DNA from: Dyadobacter sp. 3J3
Lineage (GTDB): Bacteria > Bacteroidota > Bacteroidia > Cytophagales > Spirosomataceae
Length of the DNA: 64,000 bases
Direction: 5' to 3'
NCBI RefSeq assembly: GCF_009801115.1
Contig: NZ_VTOL01000017.1
Location: 40,331 to 104,330 of the forward strand
This document shows positions 52,932 to 61,929 of this stretch, in pieces (positions within the stretch are counted from its first letter, which is position 1; the number at the start of each line of letters is the position of its first letter). The position numbers and the translations under genes are program-made. The notes beneath the pieces were generated by a model. The model was not told the DNA's origin. It did no database searches and was given only the letters and a program-made list of their open reading frames with translations.

Positions 52932-54164
52932 ATGAAGAAGAAATACACATTCAGAAAACTAATTAATGACCTTCATCTTTGGGTAGGCCTTCCGAGTGCG
53001 ATCGTTCTTTTTGTTATGTGTTTGACCGGCACAATTTACGCTTTCAGGATTGACATTACGCATTTTCTGGATACGGATAAATTTACAATGACGACCGAAA
53101 ATAAAAGGCTGATGCCAATGGCCGTCCTTATGGCAAAAGTCGAAACGGAGATAAAAGGAAAAATAAGTAATATCCAGATTCCGGAAAATACATCCGAAGC
53201 CTGGACCGTTGCGCTGAACATTCCTGAAAAAGGAGTAGCAGAAGGAAAAGTTAAGGAAGAAAGCGCTTCCAAAATGTCACGGAAAAAGGAAGAACGCAAA
53301 GTTAAATCAGTCAGTTATTTTGTCAATCCATACACGGGAAAGATACTGGGAGATGCGCAGACATCTTCTTCTGCGTTTTTTGCCACGACATTAAAACTGC
53401 ACAGATGGCTTTTAATGGATAAAAGCATTGGCGGCGTAATAACCGGCACGGCTGCCGTCATGATGATTTTTCTGCAAATTTCAGGACTGATCCTATGGTT
53501 TCCGGCAAAAATAAAAAGCTGGAAAAAATCAGGAAGCTGGACGCCTGGATTTAAAGTTAAAACGGATGCAAGGTTTAAAAGAGTAAATTTTGATATGCAC
53601 AAAACGTTGGGATTTTATGCTTTTGTTTTTGTGACGATTATGGCTTTAACTGGCCCGTATTTTGCTTTTGACTGGTACAAGGAAGGATTTACGAAATTAA
53701 TGGGTGTTACGAAAAAAGAAAACCCGGTTTCTGCAATTCCGGGGAAGAACACACCAGTTGATTTGGAAACTGTTTTAGCGAATGCTGGCAAGGTGTATTC
53801 GTATACCGGTAATATTCGCATCAACATGCCGTCAGATTCCGTTGGTACTTTTACCGTTCTTAAAAGCCAAAGCGGATTTTTAACACTGGCCGCAGTCGAC
53901 AGGGTTTATTTTGATCAATACACAGGAGTATTGGTAAGGCTGGAAAAATATTCAGATAAACCTTTGGGGGAAAAGATTACTTCCTCTGTCAAATTTATCC
54001 ATACCGGCGAACTGTTTGGAACATTTTCCAAAATACTTTATTTTTTAGCCTGTCTTGTTGCAACCTCATTACCGATTTCCGGCTTTTTTATATGGTTTAA
54101 TAAAGGCAAAAAAGAACCGAAAAAGGGAAAACTGAGAACAAAGGTTTTGGTTGACCAGTTATAA
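52932..54164 (+). CDS. PepSY-associated membrane protein (iron-regulated type)
   Basis: Membrane protein of 410 residues with four helices, at about 17-38, 165-190, 225-245 and 365-390. A PepSY periplasmic region (~40-160) contains SYFVNPYTGKILGDAQTS. Conserved histidines next to helices (TLKLHRWLL, NFDMHKTLGFYAFVF, FIHTGELFG) resemble those of siderophore- or metal-reductase-like membrane proteins. No TonB receptor is adjacent. It converges with the AI-2E transporter gene, with a terminator within the latter's 3' end. Confidence 0.85.
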   Translation: MKKKYTFRKLINDLHLWVGLPSAIVLFVMCLTGTIYAFRIDITHFLDTDKFTMTTENKRLMPMAVLMAKVETEIKGKISNIQIPENTSEAWTVALNIPEKGVAEGKVKEESASKMSRKKEERKVKSVSYFVNPYTGKILGDAQTSSSAFFATTLKLHRWLLMDKSIGGVITGTAAVMMIFLQISGLILWFPAKIKSWKKSGSWTPGFKVKTDARFKRVNFDMHKTLGFYAFVFVTIMALTGPYFAFDWYKEGFTKLMGVTKKENPVSAIPGKNTPVDLETVLANAGKVYSYTGNIRINMPSDSVGTFTVLKSQSGFLTLAAVDRVYFDQYTGVLVRLEKYSDKPLGEKITSSVKFIHTGELFGTFSKILYFLACLVATSLPISGFFIWFNKGKKEPKKGKLRTKVLVDQL

Positions 54165-54187
54165 ATCATTTATTACTTTGTTTTCAG

Positions 54188-54221
54188 GGCTAATTCGCTA
54201 CCGGATTAGCCTTATTTTTTT
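54188..54221 (+). terminator. Terminator overlapping the 3' end of the convergent gene
   Basis: GGCTAAT (54188-54194) pairs with ATTAGCC (54205-54211), followed by TTATTTTTTT. It terminates the PepSY gene while its bases also encode the C-terminus of the AI-2E-like gene, whose stop is at 54190-54192 (end of feature). Confidence 0.6.
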
Positions 54222-55311
54222 CGTCTTCCGCAAGCTCCTGCCTGGCAGATTTTGAATCGGGATGGCTGTCATCGTCACCCAAAACCATTCCCCAAGGTTT
54301 CAGGCCCTCAACGCGGTCGAAGATTACTTTGATAATCGCAATGACAGGGATGGATAAAAACATGCCTGTAATTCCCCATATCATTTCCCCGAGCACAAGT
54401 CCGATTAGCGCAATCAGTGTATTTATTTTCACTTTTGACCCAACAATTTTAGGCATAATGTAATTGCTGTCGATCAGATGTATGGCCGCAATGGCTGCCA
54501 TCACGAATAAAATATGACTGGAAGTTGATGTGGCGAATGTGATCAAAATGGCAAGCAATAATGCTGTAAGGATGCCGATGTAGGGTATCAGATTGAAAAT
54601 TCCGGTAATAAGTCCAAGCAAAAAGCCATATTTTATGCCCAGGATTGTAAAGGCTGCAACAGAAAGGCCTGTCACGATCATCATTTGGAGAAATAAACCA
54701 ACAATGTATTTTTTGACAATATATTGAATCTGGCTCACCACGTCATACACAACACTACTTTGTTCCTCACTAAACAAAGAAACAATGAAGCGGAGTAGCA
54801 AACGTCTGTGCAGCAGAATGAAAAAAGTATATAAAAAGGTAAAAAGTAAAAAGAGCAGCACGGAGGAAACTGAAAGTAAAGTGTTACCCAGCAAAGTTGT
54901 TCCGGTATTCAAAGCTTTTTCGGTAGAGTCATTGATATAACTCATTTGCTGGTCGCTATCCACATGGAATCTCATAGAAATCCATTTTTGTAAATCCTCT
55001 GTACCCGTCAGTACTTGCTGCTTAAAGGCCGGCCAATCCTGGGCAAGTGCAGTAAGTTGAGATCCAAGGATGGTTATGATGCCAACAATCGCAAAAATTA
55101 AACACAACAACGCAATTAGCGAGGAAGCCCATCTTGGTAAACGAAGCTTATTTTCCAGAAATACGGAAAAAGGAAGCAGTAATAATGAAAATAAAAGAGC
55201 AAAAATCAGCGGAGCAAGTAATGTACGCCCTATAATTGCTATGTAAAAAACACAAATTATGCTGATCAGGATTTGAGCTAACCGGGTATAAAAAGGTGTG
55301 ACGCGTGTCAT
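54190..55311 (-). CDS. AI-2E-family (UPF0118) transporter
   Basis: Polytopic protein of 373 residues with helices at roughly 10-40, 55-85, 145-180, 205-265, 270-290 and 300-340. Family stretches are GLITGIFNLIPYIGILTALLL and DSNYIMPKIVGSKVKINTL, followed by IWGITGMFLSIPVIAI. Members export various small solutes, and the autoinducer-2 link is not general. The basic C-terminal tail is short. It is divergent from the MFS gene. Confidence 0.9.
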   Translation of the reverse strand: MTRVTPFYTRLAQILISIICVFYIAIIGRTLLAPLIFALLFSLLLLPFSVFLENKLRLPRWASSLIALLCLIFAIVGIITILGSQLTALAQDWPAFKQQVLTGTEDLQKWISMRFHVDSDQQMSYINDSTEKALNTGTTLLGNTLLSVSSVLLFLLFTFLYTFFILLHRRLLLRFIVSLFSEEQSSVVYDVVSQIQYIVKKYIVGLFLQMMIVTGLSVAAFTILGIKYGFLLGLITGIFNLIPYIGILTALLLAILITFATSTSSHILFVMAAIAAIHLIDSNYIMPKIVGSKVKINTLIALIGLVLGEMIWGITGMFLSIPVIAIIKVIFDRVEGLKPWGMVLGDDDSHPDSKSARQELAEDEKNKANPVAN

Positions 55312-55438
55312 GGAAACGGAAATTTTGGAATTTGATTTTGATAATAATAAATATAATCATGCCAGACAAATATGAGCAACTAAACCAGGTAGTGTTTTCT
55401 ATTATTGGCCTTTACACAATAAAGCTAAACACAAACGT

Positions 55439-56710
55439 ATGAATCAGCCACTGGCTCCGAAGCGATGGTTTCGAATTATTCCCATTGTATTTATCACATA
55501 CAGTCTTGCCTATCTTGACCGGGCCAATTTTGGTTTTGCGGTAGCGGGAGGGATGGCTGCTGATCTCAATATTGACAAAGCTACTTCATCTCTTCTGGGA
55601 TCTCTATTTTTTCTTGGATACTTCTTTTTCCAGATTCCCGGCGCTCATTATGCGGCAAATAAAAGCGCAAAAAAGCTAATTTTCATTTCCCTGATATTAT
55701 GGGGAGCTCTGGCCGCAGCCACAGGGATGGTCAGTAATGTTGGTTCTCTGATCACGATACGTTTTATGCTGGGCGTAGTTGAAAGTGCCGTTATGCCGTC
55801 CATGTTGATTTTGTTGAGCCATTGGTTTACAAAAAAGGAACGTTCAAGAGCCAATACTTTTCTGATCCTTGGAAATCCGGTCACCGTATTATGGATGTCA
55901 GTGCTGTCGGGCTATCTGATCGACTCTATGGGTTGGCGCTGGATGTTTATTATTCAGGGAATTCCCGGGATAATATGGGCATTTATCTGGTGGAAAATGA
56001 TCGATGAAAAACCAAAAGATGCAAACTGGCTTGATGAGTCTGAAAAACAGGCTGTGGAAAAACAGCTTAGTGAAGAACAAGCGGGCATTAAACCAGTGAA
56101 AAATTACGCCGAAGCTTTTAAGTCTGCAACGGTAATACTTCTTTGTTTTCAGTATTTCTTTTGGAGCCTGGGTGTATACGGGTTTGTAATGTGGCTCCCG
56201 TCTATCATCAAAGCTGCGCCAGATATGGATATTGTGAAAACGGGTTGGCTATCGTCCGTTCCCTATTTGCTTGCGATTACTGGTATGCTAGCAACTTCGT
56301 ATTTTTCAGATAAAACGTTGAACCGGAAAATATTCATCTGGCCATTTCTGCTGACCGCTTCTGTTGCATTCTTTTGTTCTTATTTTATCGGTACGAATCA
56401 TTTCTGGATATCATTCGTATTGTTAGTAATCGCCGGTGGAGCACTTTATGCACCTTACGGGCCGTTTTTTGCTGTAATAACTGAAATATTACCCAAAAAT
56501 GTTGCAGGAGGTGCTTTGGGGCTGATCAATAGCATAGGAGCGCTCGGATCATTTATCGGAGCTTATCTTGTGGGATATCTGAATGGGAAAACCGGAGGTT
56601 TTGAAGCTTCGTATTTATTGATGGCCGTGGCTTTGCTGATTTCCGGGGTCATTACTATCATCGTTGTTAAGGCTCCGGATTATAATCTAAAGATGACAGT
56701 ACAAAACTAG
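55439..56710 (+). CDS. MFS transporter, anion:cation symporter-like (ACS)
   Basis: Permease of 423 residues with 12 helices. The start PIVFITYSLAYLDRANFGFA holds the ACS-family motif in helix 1 (YLDRANFG). LGVVESAVMPSMLILLSHWF lies in helix 4-5, and GLINSIGALGSFIGAYLVGY comes near the end. ACS members transport organic anions such as hexuronates, tartrate or glucarate. The substrate cannot be fixed. The stop overlaps the last codon of the convergent histidine kinase gene by four bases. Confidence 0.92.
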   Translation: MNQPLAPKRWFRIIPIVFITYSLAYLDRANFGFAVAGGMAADLNIDKATSSLLGSLFFLGYFFFQIPGAHYAANKSAKKLIFISLILWGALAAATGMVSNVGSLITIRFMLGVVESAVMPSMLILLSHWFTKKERSRANTFLILGNPVTVLWMSVLSGYLIDSMGWRWMFIIQGIPGIIWAFIWWKMIDEKPKDANWLDESEKQAVEKQLSEEQAGIKPVKNYAEAFKSATVILLCFQYFFWSLGVYGFVMWLPSIIKAAPDMDIVKTGWLSSVPYLLAITGMLATSYFSDKTLNRKIFIWPFLLTASVAFFCSYFIGTNHFWISFVLLVIAGGALYAPYGPFFAVITEILPKNVAGGALGLINSIGALGSFIGAYLVGYLNGKTGGFEASYLLMAVALLISGVITIIVVKAPDYNLKMTVQN

Positions 56711-58092
56711 CTGTTATTATGTTCAAAAGGTTTACTGGATACGGCTGCGTGTCTGGGAACGGAAATGTAGAAACACGAACCTTGCCCTGGTATACTGTCA
56801 AACCATATTTTCCCATTTTGGGCTTTAATGTATTCTATACATAGCAAGAAACCCAGGCCAACTCCTTTTTCACCTTTGGTGCCAAAAGTGGATTCTGCTT
56901 TCAAAGAAAAAAGATCTGGCTGTCTTTCAAGGGGGATTCCTATGCCCGTATCTTTTATGACAATAATACAGTTGTCCGGCCCTGTTTTGGCATTCAAGGT
57001 TATAGCACCCCCTTTATGAGTAAACTTTATAGCATTTCCAACGAAATTTCTGACAATGAGCTGCATCATGTCCTTATCGGCAAAAATTGTCAGATCAGGA
57101 TCGAAAGAATAATCAAGTAAAATATCTTTTGCGGAAGCAACGGTTTTCTCAAAATCCAGCGTTTCGGACAACAGATCAATAACATTTAAATATTCGGGAT
57201 AAGCAGCAACCCCATGAAGCTGGGATTTGGACCAGGCCAAAAGTTTAGTTAGTAGTGCGAGTGTATCCTTTGTTGCGTGGAGGAGATCTTTTTCGATATC
57301 TGTCTTCTCTTTTTCTTCGAGTCCGTAAGAGGAAAGTAATTCAAGATAACTCTGAATGCTGGACAAAGGAGATCTTAAATCATGGGCGATTATGGATATA
57401 AGTTTGCTCTTCTCCGCACTCAGGCTTTCAAGTTCCTGATTTTGTTTTACAATTCTTAAATTCTTTTTCTCGATGGATTTACTCTTTATCAATGCAGATA
57501 TTTTCTCGCGCTCATAACTTTTTCGAATGTAAGAAGTACAGAAAAAAATCAGCAATGCAACTTGAATATATGAGGAAGTTTGATCAATAAAATGTTCAAG
57601 CCTGCTAGAATAGGGGTCAGGGAATAATTCTGGATAATAATATTCAATAGCATACAATGATAACACAATGCCTATATTGGTAGGAATCCAGATTTTGTAT
57701 TGTTCTACCGGACTTATTATAATGCTCAGAAAGAGAAAAAGCAGAAAAGACTCATCAACAGGCCCGTATAATCCACCGTCTGCAAAGTAGATAAATATGA
57801 AAAGCCCTAGTCCAAGACAATTGGAAATTAATATACTTATACCGACTTTATGTAAAAATCTGGAATTATAATATAAACCTAGACATGTAATCATCACTAC
57901 CAGACTTGCCAAAGCTATTTCCGGTATGTTGATTAAAATATGGAAGGGAATATTGTAAAATAATGCCGCAATAGATATAAGACAGGCCGAATGGAATATA
58001 CGTGCGTTAAGCGGGAACTCGGATGGATGTCCCGTTAACTTAACACAATACTTATTTAAACGCGCTTTAATTGAAAAATTTTTACTTTTCAT
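56707..58092 (-). CDS. Membrane sensor histidine kinase
   Basis: Kinase of 461 residues. The N-terminus has about six hydrophobic helices (~30-190) with no periplasmic sensor domain. A coiled-coil (~195-228) leads into a HisKA domain with His237 in LISIIAHDLRSPLSS. The HATPase domain has the N-box NFVGNAIKFTH and the G-boxes IKDTGIGIP and GEKGVGLGFLLC. No response regulator is adjacent. It converges with the MFS gene. Confidence 0.92.
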   Translation of the reverse strand: MKSKNFSIKARLNKYCVKLTGHPSEFPLNARIFHSACLISIAALFYNIPFHILINIPEIALASLVVMITCLGLYYNSRFLHKVGISILISNCLGLGLFIFIYFADGGLYGPVDESFLLFLFLSIIISPVEQYKIWIPTNIGIVLSLYAIEYYYPELFPDPYSSRLEHFIDQTSSYIQVALLIFFCTSYIRKSYEREKISALIKSKSIEKKNLRIVKQNQELESLSAEKSKLISIIAHDLRSPLSSIQSYLELLSSYGLEEKEKTDIEKDLLHATKDTLALLTKLLAWSKSQLHGVAAYPEYLNVIDLLSETLDFEKTVASAKDILLDYSFDPDLTIFADKDMMQLIVRNFVGNAIKFTHKGGAITLNAKTGPDNCIIVIKDTGIGIPLERQPDLFSLKAESTFGTKGEKGVGLGFLLCIEYIKAQNGKIWFDSIPGQGSCFYISVPRHAAVSSKPFEHNNS

Positions 58093-58170
58093 TTGTACAA
58101 ATATAAGATTAACTTATACGGATACAGTTGCATAGCTTAAAAAAAGGTCATAGTAATGGAGGGAAATATA

Positions 58171-58206
58171 AAAAAAGTATCCTGGTTAAGGGATACCTTT
58201 AATTTT
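58171..58206 (-). terminator. Intrinsic terminator after the PhyH gene
   Basis: GTATCC (58177-58182) pairs with GGATAC (58191-58196), extended by A and T tracts. It lies between the histidine kinase start and the PhyH stop and points leftward. Confidence 0.55.
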
Positions 58207-58235
58207 CAAGAATGTAAACGGGCTGGCAAAATTAC

Positions 58236-59054
58236 TTATAAAATCACAGGATTCAGGTAGGAATCAAGCGGCTCACCCGCAGATCCACCAGCCATCCAGC
58301 GCTGACGATCAGCTTCCTGATGTTTGTTTTGTGGTTCAGTTATTTTGGCACCATCGGCCACAAAAATAATAGTCATGACTTCCCTTACCACCTCGGTAGA
58401 TTTATTTCCCGGTGCAGAGTGCAGTGTCCAGCCATAATGCCAGGTAGCATCACCGGCGTTCATGGTTTCCGCTCTTGCTATTTTGTAGCCTTTATCATTA
58501 ACAAACTTTTGCAGCATAATTTCTGATTCGTCAGAAATCGGTACATTTTCAATAAAACCGCTTTGATGTGAGCCGGAAGCAAATGTGAGCATCCCCATAT
58601 CCGAATCAATATCAATCAAAGGCATCCACATCGTAATGGTTTTGTCGGTGTCAACCGGCCAGTAATACTGATCCTGGTGCCAGGGTGTAAAACCGCCTCC
58701 GGGTTCTTTGTATAAGGCCTGATCATGATAAATTCTAACATTTTCGACACCGAGTAAGTCTGCGGCAATTTTGCCAAAACGTTTTGCCAGTGAGAAATTC
58801 TTTACATTTTCATCAACTTCCCATAAATTAGTAATTTGCAGAAAAGCCTTTCCATAAGTGTCTCTGTCTTCCAGTTTGCGCTTTTCCGTGTTGTAGGCTA
58901 CGGCCGCTTTGTTGATAACATCTCTGTAATAGGAAACTTCGTTTGAGTCAAGAACCCCGGGAATCATCACATGCCCGTTTTCTTTAAAACTCTCAATTTC
59001 AATTTCGGTAACTGTTTTGTAACCATTAATGTCGGGAGCGGTAGGGGTAATCAT
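58236..59054 (-). CDS. Phytanoyl-CoA dioxygenase (PhyH)-family Fe(II)/2-oxoglutarate enzyme
   Basis: Non-haem oxygenase of 272 residues. The iron site begins with H126-x-D128 in PWHQDQYYWPV. The distal His is probably in WHYGWTLHSAPGNKS, and the 2-oxoglutarate-binding Arg is in the EVVREVM segment. Other family features are GHVMIPGVLDSNEVSYYRD and MWMPLIDIDSDMGMLTF. The substrate is unknown. It is divergent from an AraC regulator gene (137 bases apart), which probably controls it. Confidence 0.9.
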   Translation of the reverse strand: MITPTAPDINGYKTVTEIEIESFKENGHVMIPGVLDSNEVSYYRDVINKAAVAYNTEKRKLEDRDTYGKAFLQITNLWEVDENVKNFSLAKRFGKIAADLLGVENVRIYHDQALYKEPGGGFTPWHQDQYYWPVDTDKTITMWMPLIDIDSDMGMLTFASGSHQSGFIENVPISDESEIMLQKFVNDKGYKIARAETMNAGDATWHYGWTLHSAPGNKSTEVVREVMTIIFVADGAKITEPQNKHQEADRQRWMAGGSAGEPLDSYLNPVIL

Positions 59055-59191
59055 AAAAATTTAAGGTTTAGGAATAATCATGCTCAAATTTCGGGGCTTT
59101 ATTGATTTTTAGTTAGGCGGATAATGGCAATTTTATGGCGTATATTATCTATTTTTATTGTTAAGATTGACAATTGATTAATAAAGTCAAT

Positions 59192-60046
59192 ATGAAGCCT
59201 TTATTCGAAAATTTACAGCCCGGGCCGGAAAGTTCTTTCATTGTAAGGTCTTTTGATCTGGAACAATTTACCGTTCCCTTTCATTTTCATCCTGAATTTG
59301 AACTTACACTGATTTTAAAAGGAAGTGGAAAACGATACGTTGGGAATAATATGTCGGATTTTAAGGAAAAAGATCTGGTTTTAATAGGCCCGGATCTACC
59401 GCATTGCTGGAAAAGTGAGAAAGAAGATGGCGTAAAATCAGTTGTTGTACATTTCATAAGGGATTTTCTGGGTAACGATTTTTTTGAAAAGCCTGAGCTA
59501 TCCAATATTCTGAATATTCTCAAACGCAGTGCTTCCGGTATTCTTTTTACCGGACAGACGGCAGAAAATGCTGTAACCAAAATGCAGTTGCTTTCGGCTG
59601 AGGAAAACCCTTTCCGTAAAATGCTCCGACTATTAGACATTATGGAAGATCTCGCCGCATCTTCCGAATATCAATTGCTTGATCGTGTAGGAACAGTTGC
59701 TCAGCTTCCACATGTCAGCAAAGAAAGAATGAATGTGGCACTGGGTTATATTGTCGATAATTTCAGGCAGGGCATTATTTTGAATGAAGTAGCCGCCGAA
59801 GTCAATATGTCGCCAAATGCGTTTTGTAAGTATTTTAAAAAAGCAACGGATAAGACATTTATGGAGACGGTAATTGAATACCGTATAAATTTTGCCATGC
59901 AACAGCTTTTATCGACTGAAAAACCAGTAGCTGAAATTGCTATGGAAAGTGGATTTGGAGATGTTTCTCATTTTTATAAACTTTTCAAAAGATTGATAAA
60001 AATAAGTCCGCTGCAATACAGAAAGGATTTTCAAAAGGGAATTTGA
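59192..60046 (+). CDS. AraC-family transcriptional regulator
   Basis: Protein of 284 residues. An N-terminal cupin-like effector domain has PFHFHPEFELTLILKGSGK and KDLVLIGPDLPHCW. The C-terminal double helix-turn-helix includes ILNEVAAEVNMSPNAFCKYF and the signature VAEIAMESGFGDVSHFYKLF. The ATG at 59192 is chosen over TTG at 59174. It is divergent from the PhyH gene and may regulate it in response to its substrate. Confidence 0.92.
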   Translation: MKPLFENLQPGPESSFIVRSFDLEQFTVPFHFHPEFELTLILKGSGKRYVGNNMSDFKEKDLVLIGPDLPHCWKSEKEDGVKSVVVHFIRDFLGNDFFEKPELSNILNILKRSASGILFTGQTAENAVTKMQLLSAEENPFRKMLRLLDIMEDLAASSEYQLLDRVGTVAQLPHVSKERMNVALGYIVDNFRQGIILNEVAAEVNMSPNAFCKYFKKATDKTFMETVIEYRINFAMQQLLSTEKPVAEIAMESGFGDVSHFYKLFKRLIKISPLQYRKDFQKGI

Positions 60047-60076
60047 GAAAAGAAACTTTTTCTTTTCAAAATAATT
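60042..60076 (+). terminator. Weak terminator after the AraC gene
   Basis: AAAAGAAA (60048-60055) pairs with TTTCTTTT (60059-60066), with outer TTTG/CAAA and AT-rich sequence after. It overlaps the AraC stop codon. Confidence 0.35.
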
Positions 60077-60128
60077 TTATCACATACATCAATGATACAT
60101 TGCTGCTAATGGCCTCCTATTTTTACAA

Positions 60129-60422
60129 TTAAATGTACTTTGTGTAATCAATTTCAAGGAAATCTTCCACATTTTTCACCCATAGTTTTTCAACAAATTG
60201 AACGTGATCCGGATGGGCTGAATAATCGTCGTAGCTTTTTTGGTCATCAAATTCCATCGTCAGACCGTAATCGAATTTATTTGATTTACTAACCTCTCTT
60301 ACACACTGAAAATTATTAACTCCCGGAATAGATGACAATTCCATCGCTGCATTCAAAAATGTGTTTTCTTCTTGGGAACCTTGTGGATGTTTGAGTTTAA
60401 AAAAAACAGAATGCTTTATCAT
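60129..60422 (-). CDS. Dabb (stress-responsive A/B barrel) family protein
   Basis: A small dimeric ferredoxin-like protein of 97 residues. It opens MIKHSVFFKLKHP. YGLTMEFDDQKSYDDYSAHPDHVQFVEKLWV is the family's His-containing signature block. Dabb proteins include stress-induced and ring-cleaving enzymes. This one is too generic to assign. The ATG at 60422 is preferred over the upstream in-frame ATG at 60452. Confidence 0.9.
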   Translation of the reverse strand: MIKHSVFFKLKHPQGSQEENTFLNAAMELSSIPGVNNFQCVREVSKSNKFDYGLTMEFDDQKSYDDYSAHPDHVQFVEKLWVKNVEDFLEIDYTKYI

Positions 60423-60513
60423 AGTTTTAAAAAGGAAGTATAATGGTTGCAACGGCTAAGTTAATAGTTCGGTTCTGATTCTTTGTCATTGAATTGAAAT
60501 CTTAACTTGCCAT

Positions 60514-60561
60514 AAAATAAGAAGAGGGAAAAGAACTTAATCTTTTCCCTCTTCTTATTTT
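60514..60561. terminator. Strong bidirectional terminator
   Basis: A 21-base arm (60514-60534, ending GAGGGAAAAGA) pairs perfectly with the arm at 60541-60561 (starting TCTTTTCCCTC) across a 6-base loop, ACTTAA. It mainly serves the leftward beta-barrel gene. Confidence 0.9.
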
Positions 60562-60572
60562 TATGATTTGAC

Positions 60573-61154
60573 TTAATCGTTATTTATCAAAGGAATTGCC
60601 CAGAAAATACTGGCCTGAATCACGCTGTTCTTGAAATCAGGATTAATATTTTGTCCTGTGAAATTACCAACTTTTGAAAGTCCGGCGATGTAGCGGGCTC
60701 CAATTCCTAAACCTATTTTAGTCTGGTACCCAATTCCTGCGCCAACTGCAAGGTCAAGATTTTTGGCGAAATGATTGATCGTTTGGTCAGGCAGATCCTG
60801 TGAAGTTCTGAAACCAACCTGCGGACCCGCTTCTACAAAAAAGCCTCCATTTGTTTTCAATTTGAACATCACCGGTATGGTAAGGTAACTTATTTTAAAA
60901 TCCTGCTGACCAGCCGGACGCTGAACTTTGGCTCCTTGTGTCGAAAACAAAACTTCCGGCTGGATCGAGAAATTTTTGCCAAAACCAAAATTCAAAAGAC
61001 CACCGATGTGATAACCTACCAAAGGATCTGAATCAATATCACCGCTGGTATAATTGCTGATATTAATACCAGCTTTTGGACCGATACTGAAAGTTTGTGC
61101 AAAAGTAAAAGTGCTGATTGTTGCCAGGCATATTGTAAAAAATAGCTTTTTCAT
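60573..61154 (-). CDS. Outer-membrane beta-barrel protein (PorT/OMP_b-brl family)
   Basis: Protein of 193 residues. A signal peptide (MKKLFFTICLATISTFTFA) is followed by an eight-strand-like barrel: FSIGPKAGINISNYTSGD, IGGLLNFGFGKNFSIQPEVLF, GGFFVEAGPQVGFR and LAVGAGIGYQTKIGLGIGAR. It ends QASIFWAIPL. These proteins are common in Bacteroidota envelopes, and the role is unknown. The leader just upstream of the ATG carries a bulged hairpin. Confidence 0.85.
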   Translation of the reverse strand: MKKLFFTICLATISTFTFAQTFSIGPKAGINISNYTSGDIDSDPLVGYHIGGLLNFGFGKNFSIQPEVLFSTQGAKVQRPAGQQDFKISYLTIPVMFKLKTNGGFFVEAGPQVGFRTSQDLPDQTINHFAKNLDLAVGAGIGYQTKIGLGIGARYIAGLSKVGNFTGQNINPDFKNSVIQASIFWAIPLINND

Positions 61155-61178
61155 GTCTTTTGATAAGTTATAAAATTA

Positions 61179-61227
61179 GAAAGTTTTATTTTTTAGACTA
61201 TTTTGATGTTTCAGTCTAAAAACTTTC
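61179..61227 (-). promoter_or_regulatory. Bulged leader hairpin before the beta-barrel gene
   Basis: An arm at 61213-61227 (AGTCTAAAAACTTTC on plus) can pair with 61179-61199 apart from a 6-base bulge. It lies 25-73 bases before the ATG at 61154. The rest of 61155-61530 shows no gene. Confidence 0.35.
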
Positions 61228-61530
61228 GTTTAAATAACTATACCTGCTTTTTCAAGTCTCATTTAGCTGACATTTACACAAATTTGGATTAAACTTGGTA
61301 TATAATCACTTTTATTTTAAGAAAGCATCCTGATGAGATATCTTATTTCGCTATTTTAGAGCAAACCGAAATATGACAATGGTTCGATATAGGCCACGGA
61401 ATTCATTTTTGTCACCTTTGTTAATTTAACTGGGGAAATTTTTCTCATCATCGGGAAAAGCAATCCGCTAAACGTATGTTATTACTTATAATTTTCAAAA
61501 AATAGCGAAAGTGGGAATCTAGTAAAATAT

Positions 61531-61929
61531 TTACATCTGTTCAACCAGTTTTTTTAACATATCAACGTCAATGGGTTTTCTGATAAAATCTTTTACTGAA
61601 TCAATAGCCATAGCGCGGTTATAGTCATCCTGATCGTCAGAGGAGCTTGTCATGTAGAGCGTCATTTCTTTTTCTATAACAGGCTTCAGCTTGGAATAGC
61701 CAGCCAGAAATTGCCATCCGTCAAGAATTGGCATATTGATATCAAGCAATATTAATTCCGGAAGTTCTTCCGGCTGCATTTTCTTGTCTACAAAAAATTG
61801 GAGGGCATCCAGACCGTTCTTGAAAAAAATGGTGTTTTCTGCAACTTCCGCATGTTCAATTATTCGCTTGATAAGAAATGTGTAAATTTGATCATCGTCA
61901 ATAACACAAATAAGATTAATTTTTTTCAT
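61531..61929 (-). CDS. Single-domain response regulator
   Basis: Receiver protein of 132 residues. Acidic pocket residues Asp11-Asp12 lie in CVIDDDQ. The phosphorylated Asp63 lies in LILLDINMPILDGWQF, and the signature Ser/Thr in LYMTSSSDDQD. The Lys of FIRKPID is present too. It has no DNA-binding domain, so it acts through protein contacts. It overlaps the end of the ethylene-receptor-like kinase gene by 14 bases and must be its partner. Confidence 0.95.
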   Translation of the reverse strand: MKKINLICVIDDDQIYTFLIKRIIEHAEVAENTIFFKNGLDALQFFVDKKMQPEELPELILLDINMPILDGWQFLAGYSKLKPVIEKEMTLYMTSSSDDQDDYNRAMAIDSVKDFIRKPIDVDMLKKLVEQM

